64,000 nucleotides of DNA from Symbiodinium natans (GCA_905221605.1 CAJNDS010002818.1:10001-74000); one strand, 5' to 3'. Shown: positions 43,276 to 54,723, numbered from the stretch's first letter. Numbers and translations are program-made. The notes: a model not told the origin generated them from the sequence alone.

Positions 43276-44082
43276 TTAGGGATATTAAATCCTACAACCC
43301 TAACGCCCAGAATCCCTGAAGAGCACAGTTGGGCTTGGGGCCCTCTATCCCAGGTCCAGAGGTCGAAAAAGCACCCTAAACCCTCAACCCTAAACCCCAA
43401 ACCCTAAACCCTAAACCCCAAACCTAAACCCTAAACTCCAAACCCTGAACCCTAAACCCGAAATCTTAAATCTTAAACGGTTTCTTCTGTTGGGTGTTTG
43501 GGGGGGGGGGGGGGGGGGCTCTCCAGGAATTCTTACCGACTTCCCCAACTTTGCATTCTTTGAGTACCCAAGATTCAGGCACTGCACCCGAAACCCTACA
43601 CCCTAAGCCCCTGAGACCCTTAACCGGAGCCCCTAAACCCCTACATAAGACCCTGAGACCCCAAAAACACCCTAAAAGTATAGGGAGCCCCAGACCCTGA
43701 ACCCCAAGTAAGCTTCTACGAAACAATGAGGTCAAAACTACCACCCTAAACGCGAGACCCCAAACCCCAAACATACTTGTGAGGCAACGCCATGCTGTGG
43801 GTCTGGAAGGTTTACTCCTAAACCCTAAACCCTAAACCCTAAACCCTAAACCCTAAACCCTAAACCCTAAACCCTAAACCCTAAAACCGAAACCCTAAAC
43901 CCTAAATTAGGGTTTGGAATTTTGGGCTTCACGGCTTTGGAGGTTTTGGGCTACTACGGGGGACGAGGGCTTGGGGCTCAGGGCTTGCGAGCTTGAGGCG
44001 GAAGGCATATGGCTCCTAAACCCTGAACCCGAAGCCCTAACAAACCCCTAACCCCTAAAACCCTAAACCCGAAACCCCAAAC

Positions 44083-44230
44083 CCTAAAACCTAAAACCCT
44101 AAAACCCTAAAACCCTAAAACCCTAAAAACCCTAAAACCCTAAAACCCTAAAACCCTAAAACCCTAAAACCCTAAAAACCCTAAAACCCTAAAACCCTAG
44201 AACCCTAAAACCCTAAACCCGAAACCCGAA
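44083..44230. repeat. Variant array, CCCTAAAA
   Basis: About eighteen units with an extra A. Confidence 0.9.
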
Positions 44231-44575
44231 GCGAAGCAGTTTAGGATTTAGGGCTTCGGGCTTAGGATGGCCACTTCGAATCCTGCTTATGGGCACTCCG
44301 GAATGCAACCCGCCGTCCTCTTCATGCTCAGAGCGACGCACCTCAGATCTCAGCAAGAAAAGCCTTAAGTCACTACGCCCTACACTGTTAAACCAGACGG
44401 GGTTTAGGGTTTAGGGGTTTAGGGTTTAGGGGTTTAGGGGTTTAGGGGTTTAGGGGTTTAGGGGTTTAGGGGTTTAGGGGTTTAGGGGTTTAGGTTGTAA
44501 GCCCTAAACCCTAAACCCCTGGTGTTGCGGTTCTAACTGGACTTGAAACTGTGACACCGGCGTTACAGTTTAGAC

Positions 44576-44625
44576 TTGGGATGTTCCCCCGTATACTAAC
44601 AGTTCTTAATAGGGATATGAAACTA
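44576..44625. mobile_element. M1 element, left half
   Basis: TTGGGATGTTCCCCCGTATA then CTAACAG; the right end is missing. Confidence 0.55.
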
Positions 44626-45484
44626 CAGCTTTAAATCTTCAATCCCTACATCCTAGACCCTAAACCCCAAAACCAAAAACCCTAAACCCTGCATCCTAAA
44701 CCCTAACCCCTCTAAGCCAGTGGGTGCCGAGGTTCAGGATCAATCGCCAGGTCCCCCTAGCTGCACCCCACCTCCTAAAATCCCAAACGTTTCGAAACCC
44801 CATAATTAAAACCCTAAAACCCTAAAACGCTATAAGGGCTTAGGGTTTTGGGTTTAGCTAAAGCCCGTTTAAGACGTCCGTGCAACTGCGAACCACGAGC
44901 CGCTTGAAATCCCTCTGAAAAGCCCAGGATTTAGGGTTTGGGGTTTAGGGTTTGGGGTTTAGGGATTTAAGGCTTTGGGTGCCGGGTGATGTAGGGAGCA
45001 CGTACAGAACGCTCAGAAGCAGCACAGCACAAAACCTTCCCCCCCCCCCCCCCCCAGCCGCCCCCCCGAACAAAAACCCCTCACACAGCTGCTCAAAGGT
45101 TTGGGGTTTAGGGTTGGAGGTTTAGGGTTAGGGGTTTAAGGCCGCTGCTTCTCTGAACCTCCGAGCGAAATGGGAGGGCACACCCGTGAAGCCCCGAAGT
45201 CTACGCTACAGGTGGAAAAAAGAGCAATGTCCCCACCTAGCCCCAACTCTAGTTCAATTTTGGGACCCAACACACAACAAACAGCCGAAACACCCAAATC
45301 CGAAAGGCTGAGCGCTAAACCCTTAAGCTGAGATAAGCCCTATACCTAGATACATGCTTAGGCCTCAGCGCTATTTACACCTTAAACCATGAACCCCTAT
45401 ATACACCCTAAACCCTAACCCCAAATCCTAAACTCTAATCCCTAAACCCCAGACCTAAAACCACAAACCCGCAACCGCAAACCC

Positions 45485-45950
45485 CAAACCTTAAACCCCA
45501 AACCCTAAACCCCAAGCCCCAAGCCCCAAACGACAAGCCCTAAACCCCAAACCCTAAACCCCAAACCCTAAGCCCCAAACCCTAAACCCCAAGCCCCAAG
45601 CCCCAAACGACAAGCCCTAAACCACAAACCCTAAACCCCAAACCCTAAGCCCCAAACCCCAAATCCGAAGCCCAAAACCCCAAATAACCCCAAATAACCC
45701 GAAATAACCCCAAATAACCCCCCCAAAAAACCCCCAAAAAAACCCAAACAAAGCCAAACCCCAAACCCCAAACCCCAAACCCCAAACCCCAGACCCCAAA
45801 CCCCAAACCCCAAACCCCAAACCCCAAACTCCAAACTCCAAACCCCAAACCCCAAACCCAAACCCCAAACCCAAACCCCAAACCCCATACCCCAAACCCC
45901 AAACCCCAAACCCCAAACCCCCAAACCCTAAACCCTAAACCCTAAGCCCC
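45485..45950. repeat. Variant array, CCCCAAA and CCCTAAA
   Basis: Mainly CCCCAAA and CCCCAAATAA forms; translates on the minus strand as runs of GFGVWGLG, which is not a protein. Confidence 0.9.
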
Positions 45951-45972
45951 AACCCCCCTTCCACCCCCTCAC

Positions 45973-46056
45973 CATAAGTAGCAGCCCAAGATGCGCAGCA
46001 AGGTCACGGTGGCCCACGGCGTGGCCCAGACACCGGCGCACGGCCCGGAACGGGTC
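45973..46056 (-). CDS. Exon with strong GT-AG borders, unidentified
   Basis: 28 codons, phase 0, between CCTCCCAG and ATG/GTGAGGGG; reads DPFRAVRRCLGHAVGHRDLA and AHLGLLLM. High GC3. Downstream intron begins with about 450 bp of CCCCAAA-type repeat. Confidence 0.65.
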
Positions 46057-46296
46057 CTGGGAGGTTTAGTCTTTCGGGTTTAGGGTTTAGGGTTTAGGGT
46101 TTAGGGTTTAGGTGCAGAGTTTATAGGGTATAGGGTATTGGGTTTAGGGGTTAATTAGGGTTTAGTGTTTAGGACTTTGAGGTTTGCGCTTTAGGGTTAA
46201 GAGTTTAAGTTTTATAGAGTTTGGGATGTGAGGTTCGGGCTTATACGTTGCCAGACAGTCGGGGTGGTCTCCAGCGAGCAGAAGCCTTTCATATTG

Positions 46297-46487
46297 CGGG
46301 GTTTACGAAAATAAGCCACCCGTAATTTAGACCCCCAACTAGTAGGATTCCCTTATAATGAGGGGGGTTTAGGGTTTAGGGTTTAGGGTTTAGGGTTTGG
46401 GGTTTAGGGATTAGGGTTTAGGGTTGAGGAGGATTCCCTGATAATGAGGACCCCAATAAGGTTCCTCGAGTTTCGGAACCCCCCCCC
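46297..46487. mobile_element. M3 element interrupted by a telomeric array
   Basis: Starts GGGGTTTACGAAAATAAG and ends TTTCGGAACCCC. The middle is split by a 66-bp TTTAGGG array bounded by a 20-bp direct duplication (46344-46363 and 46430-46449, 19 of 20 identical). Confidence 0.8.
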
Positions 46488-46708
46488 CCCCCCGCAGAGG
46501 CCTCGGGGCACCGAAGTGGAGGTGCGAAGGGTACGCTCGGAAAGGTTCTGGATTTAAGGCTTTCCAGATGCCGCGCTTGCCCCAAAATTTACCCGTTAGC
46601 CCTAAACCCTAAACCCTAAACCCTATAGAACCCTACTGATGCCCTTTAGCCCAAACTTCTTGCACATAAGCTGAAAGATGGCCCCACGCTCTCTCTCTCT
46701 CTCTCTCT

Positions 46709-46789
46709 CCCTGAGACTTCATTTACCTAGTAACTGCCCCTTAGTTCGTAGGCATGATCCAGAAAACTGTAGGTAAAGAGAGTTGCAGG
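46709..46789. mobile_element. M5 element next to a (CT)n tract
   Basis: CCTGAGACTTCATTTACC and AACTGTAGGTAAAGAGAG. The left end runs into a CT microsatellite. Confidence 0.65.
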
Positions 46790-46808
46790 TCTACCAAGCA
46801 CCCTAGAC

Positions 46809-46913
46809 ACTATTATTTGCTCAAGAACCCTCCAAAAAATCAAAAATATTTCTCCCAATATTACCTTATAAGGAAGAATATATTATTTATTTTCTGGGGG
46901 GGTTCTTCAGACC
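46809..46913. mobile_element. M4 element, right end lost
   Basis: CACTATTATTTGCTCAAGAA at left; right end stops at GGGGGGTTCTTCAGACC where a CCCTAAA array begins. Confidence 0.65.
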
Positions 46914-46951
46914 TTAAACCCTAAACCCTAAACCCTAAACCCTAAACCAAC

Positions 46952-47024
46952 TTCCATGGGGCCTCCGAGCGGTGCAGCCGGCCGAAGACGTCCTCCGCCT
47001 TCGCCAGCTCTGGGTTCTGGACGC
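46952..47024 (-). CDS. Exon, unidentified; near-telomeric donor
   Basis: Between GCCTCAG and TGGAA/GTTGGTTTAGGG, reading VQNPELAKAEDVFGRLHRSE and APW. Nearly every third base is G or C. Telomeric arrays stand on both sides, CCCTAAA at left and TTTAGGG at right. Confidence 0.6.
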
Positions 47025-48157
47025 CTGAGGCGGGTTTAGGGTTTAGGGTTTAGGGTTTAGGGTTTAGGGTTTAGGGTTTAGGGTTTAGGGTTTAGGGTTT
47101 AGGGGGGCTTCTCAAGAATGCAGGGGTTAGAGCGCTTCCCTATGTGTTTTTGGGAACTTTCGGGTTCTTAGGCCTTTAAAAGGTTTGAGTTTTAAAGGGT
47201 TTCAGGGTACTTAAGTCGGGTTCTTAGGGGCTTTGAGGATCTCGGGGTCTTTCAGCGCTTTGGGGTTGTTGGGGATTTTCGGGTCGTAGGGATTTTTGCC
47301 TTCTCAGGAATGTTTAGGGGCGGACGAGATGTGCTTCTCAACGTTGTCTCCTCACAGAACAGTAGTCTCCTTCTGCACTGAGTCGAAGCCCTAAACCCAA
47401 AACCCAAAACCCAAAACCCTAAAGCCATGTCAAGGCGTTGTTAAACATGCAATTCCCGCCCGTAGCTTGCAAGCCCTAAACCCTAAACCCTAAACCCTAA
47501 ACCCTAAGTCGGGAGCGTCAAGCAGCGAAAAGCTCCTGCAACACCTTCACCCTCTTGCTATACTCCCCTTAGAACCTTAATAAAAAGATATTTTGAATAT
47601 CCTCTTGGGTTTCGGGTTTTCGGGTTTAGGGTTTAGGGTGTAGGGTTTAGGGTTTAGGGTTTTGGGTTTAGGGTTTTGGGTTAAGTGAAAAAGTACTTCC
47701 CAAGGAGGATATAGCTTGCTGGGAAAGCTATAAAACCCTACGCCCTTTGACTCCGTATAAAACCCATATAAACCCTACGCCCTTTGACTCCCTATATACC
47801 CAACCCATATAAACCCATATATAACCCCATATAAACGCATGTAAACCCTACGCCCTTTGACTTTCTAGAAAACTTCAACCCTGACAAACCTATAATCCTG
47901 TCACAAGCCCTTCGCGCCCCAAACAGCAGGTCCCATGCAGCCCTACAAAGCCATAATACAAAAAAAACAATCTAAACCCCGCCGAAAAAGCCCCATGCAA
48001 ATCCGAAGCCAAAAGCTGCAAACCGACATTAGCCCTATAAAGCCCCAACCCTAAACCCTAAACCCTGAACCCTGAACCCTGAACCCTGAACCCTAAACCC
48101 TAAACCCTAAACCCTAAACCCTAACCCTGAACCCTAAACCCTACAATAGCCCCGCGC

Positions 48158-48248
48158 CTTCCTCCTGGCCAGAGTACTGGCGCACGTAGGCCATGAGGCC
48201 ATTGTGCTGTGCTCTGTTGCACTGGAGGCTCCTGGGCTTCCGAGTGCC
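48158..48248 (-). CDS. Exon whose start is a duplicated 22-mer
   Basis: 30 codons reading GTRKPRSLQCNRAQHNGLMA and YVRQYSGQEE, with 27 of 33 inspected third positions G or C. Its first 22 bases recur at 48405-48426 with two mismatches, on the far side of a telomeric array and an M2 element, so a composite insertion appears to have become the upstream intron. Confidence 0.55.
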
Positions 48249-48316
48249 AGAATACTACCTGTTTTCTTATTCCCCTATAGAGGGTTTAGGGTTTAGGGTT
48301 TAGGGTTTAGGGTTTA

Positions 48317-48404
48317 ACCCAGTAACCATATTGTAAAAGGGGCGCCCTTTTGCGGGCTGGTTACTTTGTAAGGGAACCTTGAACCAAAAAAAAGGCAAAA
48401 AGGG
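48317..48404. mobile_element. M2 element within an intron
   Basis: CCCAGTAACCATATTG at left and the GGTTACTTTGTAAGGGAACC core. It lies with a telomeric array between two copies of a 22-bp exon sequence. Confidence 0.65.
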
Positions 48405-49530
48405 TGCTCCTGGGCTTTCGAGTGCCGTAGTATAGGCTTACAGGGATTGGAGGCTTCGGGCAGGTTTAGGGTTTAGGGTTTAGGGTTAAGGCTTCAGGGT
48501 TTAGGCTTTAGGCTTAGGGTTTAGTGATTTATGCCTTGCAAGGCGTGCAGCGGTTTGGGAAGGGTTTAGGGTGCAGGGGTGCGCTGGAGACTCCTGGGCT
48601 GTTGGGGAGGGCCGGAGGGGGGTAAAGGCTTGCTGGACCGTAGGGTTTAGGGTTCATGGTTTCGGGCTTAGGGCTTAGGGCTGAGGGCCTTAGGGTGTAG
48701 GGCTTAGGCTTCAGGCTTTAGGGCTGTCGGCTGGGGGCCTTAGGGTTTAGGGCTTAGGGTTTAGGGTTTTTGGGGACCCTATGCTATGCCCACCGTCGGT
48801 ACCCCTCACCTCCCTACCCAAGACGAGGCCCCAAGGAAGCGGAGTTTGAGTTGCCGATGACAAGGGTGGGTTCTGGGCTGTTGGGAGGCGGGTGTGCCCT
48901 AACCCCCAAGCCCTAAACCCTAAACCCTACCAACCCCAAACCCTAAACCCTATATGAACCCTACAAGCTAGACTCTGGCCGGCCCAGAAATAGGTTATTT
49001 CAGACTCTCGCCCTCTAAATAGGCACGTTGAAGTCTCCATCCGCTGCTTCTTCGACTTCTGATGGCAAGAGGCATCTTTAGTCTCGAGATGGCTCAAGTC
49101 ACTGTGAGTCAGACACCCTCCTTGGTACTTTTGAACAGCATGATGCCGTTCCCACCTTGTCTTCTCTCCAAATCTTGCGCTTTCCAACTTTGGCAGGTCG
49201 TGGGGGCAGGCAGGCCGGAAAGAAACAAAGAACATCTTCCAGAACCAGTGAAAGGCTTTGTTTGGGGGGGCAGTTTCTTGGGGTCACCGGGGGGTCCCTT
49301 TGGGTGAGGAAGTTGGAAATCGCGAGATTTGGAGCTTTCAGGCCGTGAGCTCTCCTAATCTTGCGCTTTCCAACTTGTGAACGGACCAGCCCGGAAACCC
49401 AGAGAAAAACACCGACACATCCCTACACCACACGGCCCAAAGCCCTAAACCCTGAACCCTAAACCCTTCAAAGCCCTAAGCCCTAAACCCTGAACCCTAA
49501 ACCCTAAACCCTAAACCCTAAACCCTAAAC

Positions 49531-49598
49531 CCCTTGTGTCCAGGTGGCTGGATGTGTTTTTCGAGCTCCTCAACGGACAGGTCGAGATCCAAGAGCTC
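49531..49598 (-). CDS. Exon, acidic helix; telomeric donor
   Basis: 22 codons between CTCGCCGCAG and AAGGG/GTTTAGGG; reads ELLDLDLSVEELEKHIQPPG. An acidic, helical peptide. The plus strand is open too, but the minus borders are better. Confidence 0.6.
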
Positions 49599-50513
49599 CT
49601 GCGGCGAGGACCACAAGCCCCTAAACCCCTACACCCAAAGCACAAAACACTAAACACTAAACCCTAAGCCCGAGGGTATAGGGTTTAGGGTTTAGGGTTC
49701 AGGGTTTAGGGTTTAGGGCGAAAGCCCTAAAACCTCTTGGGGCTATAAGGAGTCTAGATGAGGTTAGGGCTTATGCCTCATTCGGGGATCACGCGTGAGA
49801 AGTCTGCTGCGCTCCTTGGTGTGCTAACTCTGTGTTCCGTGGACTCCAAGAGCCCGAAACCCTAACCCTTGAACCCTAAACCCTAAACCCTAAACCCCTA
49901 AACCCTAAAACCCTAAAAGTCTACAAGTCTAAACCCTGCAAGATGTCAGGGCCGATGTTTTGAGGACCCGACCCCACATTGCTCTCAGACATTCTTGCTT
50001 TCTTTTTATATTCTTTAAGGCTATTCGATTTTTCAATCTTGGGTTATTGGATATGCTTCCAATCTTGGGTTGTTGGATCTTTTTATTACAATCTTGGGTT
50101 ATTGGTTATTTTGGGAAACTTGCGAACACACTGGTTAGGGGCGAACAGCGGGGTGCAACAGGATACTTGGGCCTTGAAGCCGTGCAGCCACATCCACCCG
50201 TGCACCCATGCACCCATCCACCCACACCAGTCGGCGCGCAGAAACAAATGCACAACAAAACTAAACTCCTGAACCCTTGAAGCCTTAAACTCCTGAAGCC
50301 CTTAAACCCCTTAAACCCTAAACCCTAAACAGGAAACCCCAGACACGAAACCCCAACACCACAACGGAAAACAGTGGTCGGAATCATTACTGGTCCCTGT
50401 ACAGTCATACTACAATAGCACCCCCCAAAACCCTATTCCCCTAAATCCTAAACCCTAAACCCTAAACCCTAAATTCGATTTTTTCAGCCTCCTACAGTAG
50501 AAGAGGGAGGTTC

Positions 50514-50556
50514 CCCCAGGTCCTTGGCTCGCTCGTAGGTCTGGACTCTGTCTGTC
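50514..50556 (-). CDS. Possible exon, unidentified
   Basis: After TGCCATCCAG the frame reads TDRVQTYERAKDLG. Donor would be GA. Short. Confidence 0.35.
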
Positions 50557-50731
50557 CTGGATGGCAAGGGCAAAAAGCCGCAGTCTACAGGAGCCTACAG
50601 GGTGCTTCGGAGCCCTAAACCCTAAACCCTAAACCCTAAACCCTAAACCCTAAACCCTAAACCCTAAACCCTATAAGCCGAAACCCCAAACCCCAAACCA
50701 CTCTCTCCCGCCTCCCTCCCCCCCACCTAAC

Positions 50732-50789
50732 CGGAATTCTTGGGCCCCCCTGCATAGCTGAGCGCGTGAGTTGCAGGCTCAAGGAACAG
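50732..50789 (-). CDS. Exon, unidentified
   Basis: 19 codons between CACCCAG and TCCG/GTTAGG; reads LFLEPATHALSYAGGPKNS. Borders canonical; telomeric array on the acceptor side. Confidence 0.5.
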
Positions 50790-51362
50790 CTGGGTGGTCA
50801 GAAAACAGGGCTTTAGGGTTTAGGGTTTAGGGTTTAGGGTTTGGGGTTTGGGGTTTAGGGTTTAGGGTTTAGGGTAGGTTGGGACCATAGGCTTGTTGTA
50901 GTGTCCCGTACCCTTGTTCAAAGGGATTCAAATAGGGATCCGAAATGAAAAGTGTAGAAATAAAGGGGCCCCTACTTCGGATCCCCTAAGCTTAGGGGCT
51001 TAGGGGCTTAGGGGCTAGGGGTTAGGGGTTGGGGGTTAGGGGTTCGGGTTTAGGGTTTAGGGTTTAGGGTTTCTAGGCCTACCCGGCAACCGACCCAGGA
51101 TCTGGGGCTTAGGCTTTAGGGTAGACCCTTGTATATCTTCCGACGAATCTTCCTTCTGGGAAATCCTCCTTTGGGGTTACGGGCTTAGGATCGTCTTCGT
51201 TGTGGTTCCCATTTCCTGCAGAAGTTCCGTAGAAGAGTGCCTCCAGCACCCTAAACCCGAAACCCTGAACACCCAACCCCCCCTAAACCCTAACTCTAAA
51301 CCCTAAACCCTAAGCCCTAAAGCCTAAACCCTAAACCCCCAAAACCCTGGAACCCTAAATAC

Positions 51363-51407
51363 TGCTGCCCAGCGTCCTCCGTCCCAGCAGGCCTCGCCCG
51401 CAATCCT
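51363..51407 (-). CDS. Short exon, unidentified
   Basis: 15 codons, phase 0, between ACCCAAG and GCAGCA/GTATTTAGG; reads RIAGEACWDGGRWAA. Confidence 0.45.
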
Positions 51408-51919
51408 CTTGGGTTTGAAAGCGGGGTTTAGGGTTTGGGTTTTAGGGTTTAGGGTTTAGGGTTTAAGGGTTAGAGGTCAGGGGTTGGGGGTGAGGGTTTA
51501 GGGCTTCGGGCTGAGGGCCGATAATTAGGGGGGTTGGGGGTTTTCGGGGGTTTAGGGTTTAGGCTTTGGGCTTGTGCGGGTTTGGGGCTGGTGCTTGATC
51601 TCTGAAGGGTCTCCAGGGTTTCTAAGGCTTCCAGGGTTTGGAGGAGAGGGTTTTCGGGGGGTTCGGAGGGCTAGTTTATACACAAGGTTTCTAGGGACAT
51701 CTGGGGCTTAAGAGGGTTTACTGGGCATACGGGGTTTCAAGGCTTAGAGGTACAGGGCCAATGCCCAGACTAGCAAGACGAGGTGGATGTAAGAAACAAC
51801 CCTAACCCTAAACCCTAAACCCTAAACCCTACCCTAAACCCTAAACCCTAAACCCTAAACCCTAAACCCTAAACCCTAAACCCTAAACCCTGAACCCTAA
51901 AGTTCGCACTGCTGGCGAC

Positions 51920-51994
51920 CTTTGGTGCAGATTCCACACAGTCCAGGGACGAAGACCCTGAAAGTGGCCTCCTGCGAGTTACGGATGGTCTGAG
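51920..51994 (-). CDS. Exon, unidentified
   Basis: 24 codons between TCTGCTAG and CAAAG/GTCGCC; reads QTIRNSQEATFRVFVPGLCG and ICTK. If not spliced there the frame ends at a TAG in the telomeric repeat. GC-rich third positions. Confidence 0.55.
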
Positions 51995-52342
51995 CTAGCA
52001 GAGCAAGCTTGGGTAGCCACCACACTGGGTACGCCCCCTCCCCCCTTCTAAGCCTTTACGATGTTTCAAGGCCAGAAGCCTTAAACCCTAATCCCTAAAC
52101 CCTAAGTCCTAAACCCTAAACCCTAAACCCTAAACCCACAGCAGGCTCTGATAAACAGACCACAGCCAAAACTCGGCTTGGAAGGTCCGTAAGACGGACT
52201 CATGGACAACATTCAAACCCCAACCGAAGCCCAATAACCCCAAACCCTAAGATCTAAACTAAGTCCGAAAAGAGTCTGCAAGGCCCAACACACAAACACC
52301 CTGACTCCGAAGCCCCCTAAGCCCTGAAACCAAGCACTTCGG

Positions 52343-52344
<2 letters not shown>

Positions 52345-52396
<52 letters not shown>
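52345..52396. repeat. Poly-C homopolymer of about 52 bases
   Basis: Pure C except its edges; beside the exon at 52401. Confidence 0.95.
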
Positions 52397-52398
<2 letters not shown>

Positions 52399-52400
52399 GC

Positions 52401-52448
52401 CTTGCCGAAGTACCCGATGATGTCGTGGAGGCGCCGTGATCGCGGGTC
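52401..52448 (-). CDS. Exon beside a 52-base poly-C tract
   Basis: 16 codons, phase 0, between TAGAAAG and AAG/GCCCGG; reads DPRSRRLHDIIGYFGK. The donor leads almost at once into the homopolymer at 52345-52396 (poly-G on this strand). Confidence 0.5.
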
Positions 52449-53093
52449 CTTTCTACCCTAAACCCTAAACCCTAAACCCTAAACTCTTCTCCCTCTCAAG
52501 ATTCACAAGTTTGGCTTGAGGCTACAAGGGTTTCGGGCTTGCAAGACTTATAGGAACATAGGGTGCACAGGGCGCCACGGAGCTTATAAGAAAGTTTATT
52601 GGGGTGTACTGGGCTTCTAGGGTCTGCAGCTCTCTTGAGGTAAAATCGTAGGGTCTGCTGTTTATCATGTTTAAGGTTGGAGGGGCTTCTAGGATGCAAT
52701 TATGGGGTTACAGAACCCTAAACCCTAAACCCTAAACCCTTACAGTGTTGCGCTTTTAAAAGCTGGGGTTTCGGACTTTAGTGCGTTTTCGGAGCTGTGG
52801 GATTTACACAGCTTGGAGCTATGTTGCTTTGGGCTGTGATTCCTGCAGAGTTTCCGCCTTGGCCCGGGTTAGTGTTAGGGCCCAAGGGGAACCTTTAGGG
52901 GCACAACCTTAGGGGGTACGGGCCTGAATCCCTTGATTGAAGGGTTTCGGCCGTCGGCGAGGTCGCCTGAAATTGGGCCCCCAGCTCCAGATGTCAAAGG
53001 TCGCGGATGCTCGGGTTTAGGGTTTAGGGCTTGGGGTTTAGGGTTTAGGGTTTAGGGTTTAGGGTTTAGGGTTTAGGGTTTAGGGTTTAGGGC

Positions 53094-53127
53094 TGGGACG
53101 AAGCAGGTCTTGCGCCGGCCTTCCAGC
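53094..53127 (-). CDS. Possible very short exon
   Basis: After AAGATGCAG reads LEGRRKTCFVP to a GC border at a telomeric array. Only 34 bp, so weak. Confidence 0.3.
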
Positions 53128-53154
53128 CTGCATCTTGTGAACGCATGCGTGCAC

Positions 53155-53284
53155 CGTGGGTTTAGGGTTTAGGGTTTGAGTTTAGGGTTTAGGGTTTAGG
53201 GTTTAGGGTTTAGGGTTTAGGGTTTAGGGTTTAGGGTTTAGGGTTTAGGGTTCAGGGTTCAGGGTTCAGGGTTTAGGGTTTAGG
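53155..53284. repeat. Interstitial telomeric array, TTTAGGG
   Basis: About eighteen units including a block of TTCAGGG. Confidence 0.95.
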
Positions 53285-53513
53285 ACCCCAAGACCCCGCC
53301 TGCCAAGCTATGAGAAACGACACCCTGAAGCCTAAAGCCTAAGCCCTAAACCCTAACACCCTAACACCCTAACACCCCAAACCCTATACCCTAAACCCTA
53401 AACCCCAAAACCTTAAACCCTAAACCCCTCAACCCTCAACCCTAAACCCACCCTACACCAACCCTAAACAAACCCTAAACCCCTAAACCCTAAACCTGAA
53501 ACCCCCTTCTCAC

Positions 53514-53592
53514 CCCTTCAGAGCATCGTTGCGGCTCCTTTTGGGCCTCCGGCCGGAATCCTTCCCGCTCCCAGCAGCGGAACTCGTAGAGC
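53514..53592 (-). CDS. Exon with strong GT-AG borders, unidentified
   Basis: 26 codons between CGAATCAG and GGG/GTGAGAAGG; reads LYEFRCWEREGFRPEAQKEP and QRCSEG. Canonical borders and good GC3 make this one of the safest short exons. Confidence 0.65.
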
Positions 53593-54005
53593 CTGATTCG
53601 ACTTAAGCTTAGAGTTTAGGGTGTAGGGTTTAGGGTGTAGGGCTTAGGATTTAGGGTTGAAGGTTTAGGGTTTAGGGTTTTGGGTTTGGGATTCAGGTTT
53701 TCGGGCTTAGGTTTTAAGCTGCTTTTGACATCGCTGAACCTAAGGGGCTTGGGAGGTTTTAGGGGGGTTAAGGGGGCGGCTTGGAAGTGTGGGGGTTGAG
53801 GGTCTTGGGGTTTTGGGAGGGTTTGGGGCTGAGGGGAGGGAGGGGGAGGAAGGCGGATATATGGAGAGAGAGAGAGCACAGATTAGAGGGAGAGGCAGGC
53901 ATACAGACAAACAGACCGAGAGATACGGCCAAAAACCCCTAAACCCTATAAGCCCTAGACCCTAAACCCTAACCCCTAAATGTCGGTCTCGTTCACTTTG
54001 CTTAC

Positions 54006-54077
54006 CCCTCTCCGCTCTCGGAGCCATTCGTACTCCATCACTCAAGCAACTGCCGCCCGAAGTTCCCCCCACTGTTC
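54006..54077 (-). CDS. Exon next to a duplicated 20-mer
   Basis: 23 codons between TTCATCAG and AGGG/GTAAGC; reads TVGGTSGGSCLSDGVRMAPR. The bases before its acceptor belong to a 20-bp sequence duplicated on the other side of a telomeric array (about 54080-54165). Confidence 0.5.
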
Positions 54078-54165
54078 CTGATGAATCCGGGTCTTTGCTG
54101 GGGTTTAGGGTTTAGGGTTTAGGGTTTAGGGTTTAGGGTAAAACAGTGATGAGTCCGGGTCTTTA

Positions 54166-54259
54166 CTAGGGTGTCCCTTAAAACCCTCTGAAAAATTATC
54201 CCTGGATATGATCCTCTTGAAACCCACCAAGGGGAAACATGAATGTCCCAAGGGCCTAC
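54166..54259. mobile_element. M8 element
   Basis: CTAGGGTGTCCCTTAAAACC at left and GTCCCAAGGGCCTACCTAG at right. Confidence 0.7.
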
Positions 54260-54513
54260 CTAGCTGAGGGTTTACCTACTAAACCCTAAACCCTAAACCC
54301 TAAACCCTAAATCCTAAACCCTAAACCCTAAACCCTAAACCCTGCACCCCTACACCCTACACCCTACACCCTACACCCTCAACCCTCAACCCTCAACCCT
54401 AAACCCTAAACCCTAAACCCTAAACCGTTAGGGCTCATGGCCGAGCAAAGAAAACACATGCAGGGCCTCAAGCTGAGTCAAAACCTCCCTGAACCCTGAA
54501 CCCTGAGCCGCTC

Positions 54514-54640
54514 TACTATTTGGGTTTAGGGTTTAGGGTTTAGGGTTTAGGGTTTAGGGTTTAGGGTTTAGGGTTTAGGGTTTAGGGTTTAGGGTTTAGG
54601 GTTTAGGGTTTAGGGTTTAGGGTTTAGGGTTTAGGGTTTA
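54514..54640. repeat. Interstitial telomeric array, TTTAGGG
   Basis: About seventeen perfect units. Confidence 0.95.
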
Positions 54641-54723
54641 GAAAAGTAATAGTCCCTGGAAGAACATCTTGTATGTTGTTTGGGGAAGGGTTCTTATGCC
54701 ACTTGCAGTTTTCACTCCTAAGC

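Larger units (their letters stand above)
42860..45480. other. Telomeric-repeat region without clear exons
   Basis: Arrays in both orientations and one half M1. Open pieces at 44270-44400 (reading EVRRSEHEEDGGLHSG on the minus strand) and 45130-45190 may be exons but lack clear borders. Confidence 0.45.

Noticed and set aside
45617-45924. Three overlapping frames reading GFGVWGLG repeats
   Set aside because: Translation of CCCCAAA repeats; open in all frames because the unit has no stop there.
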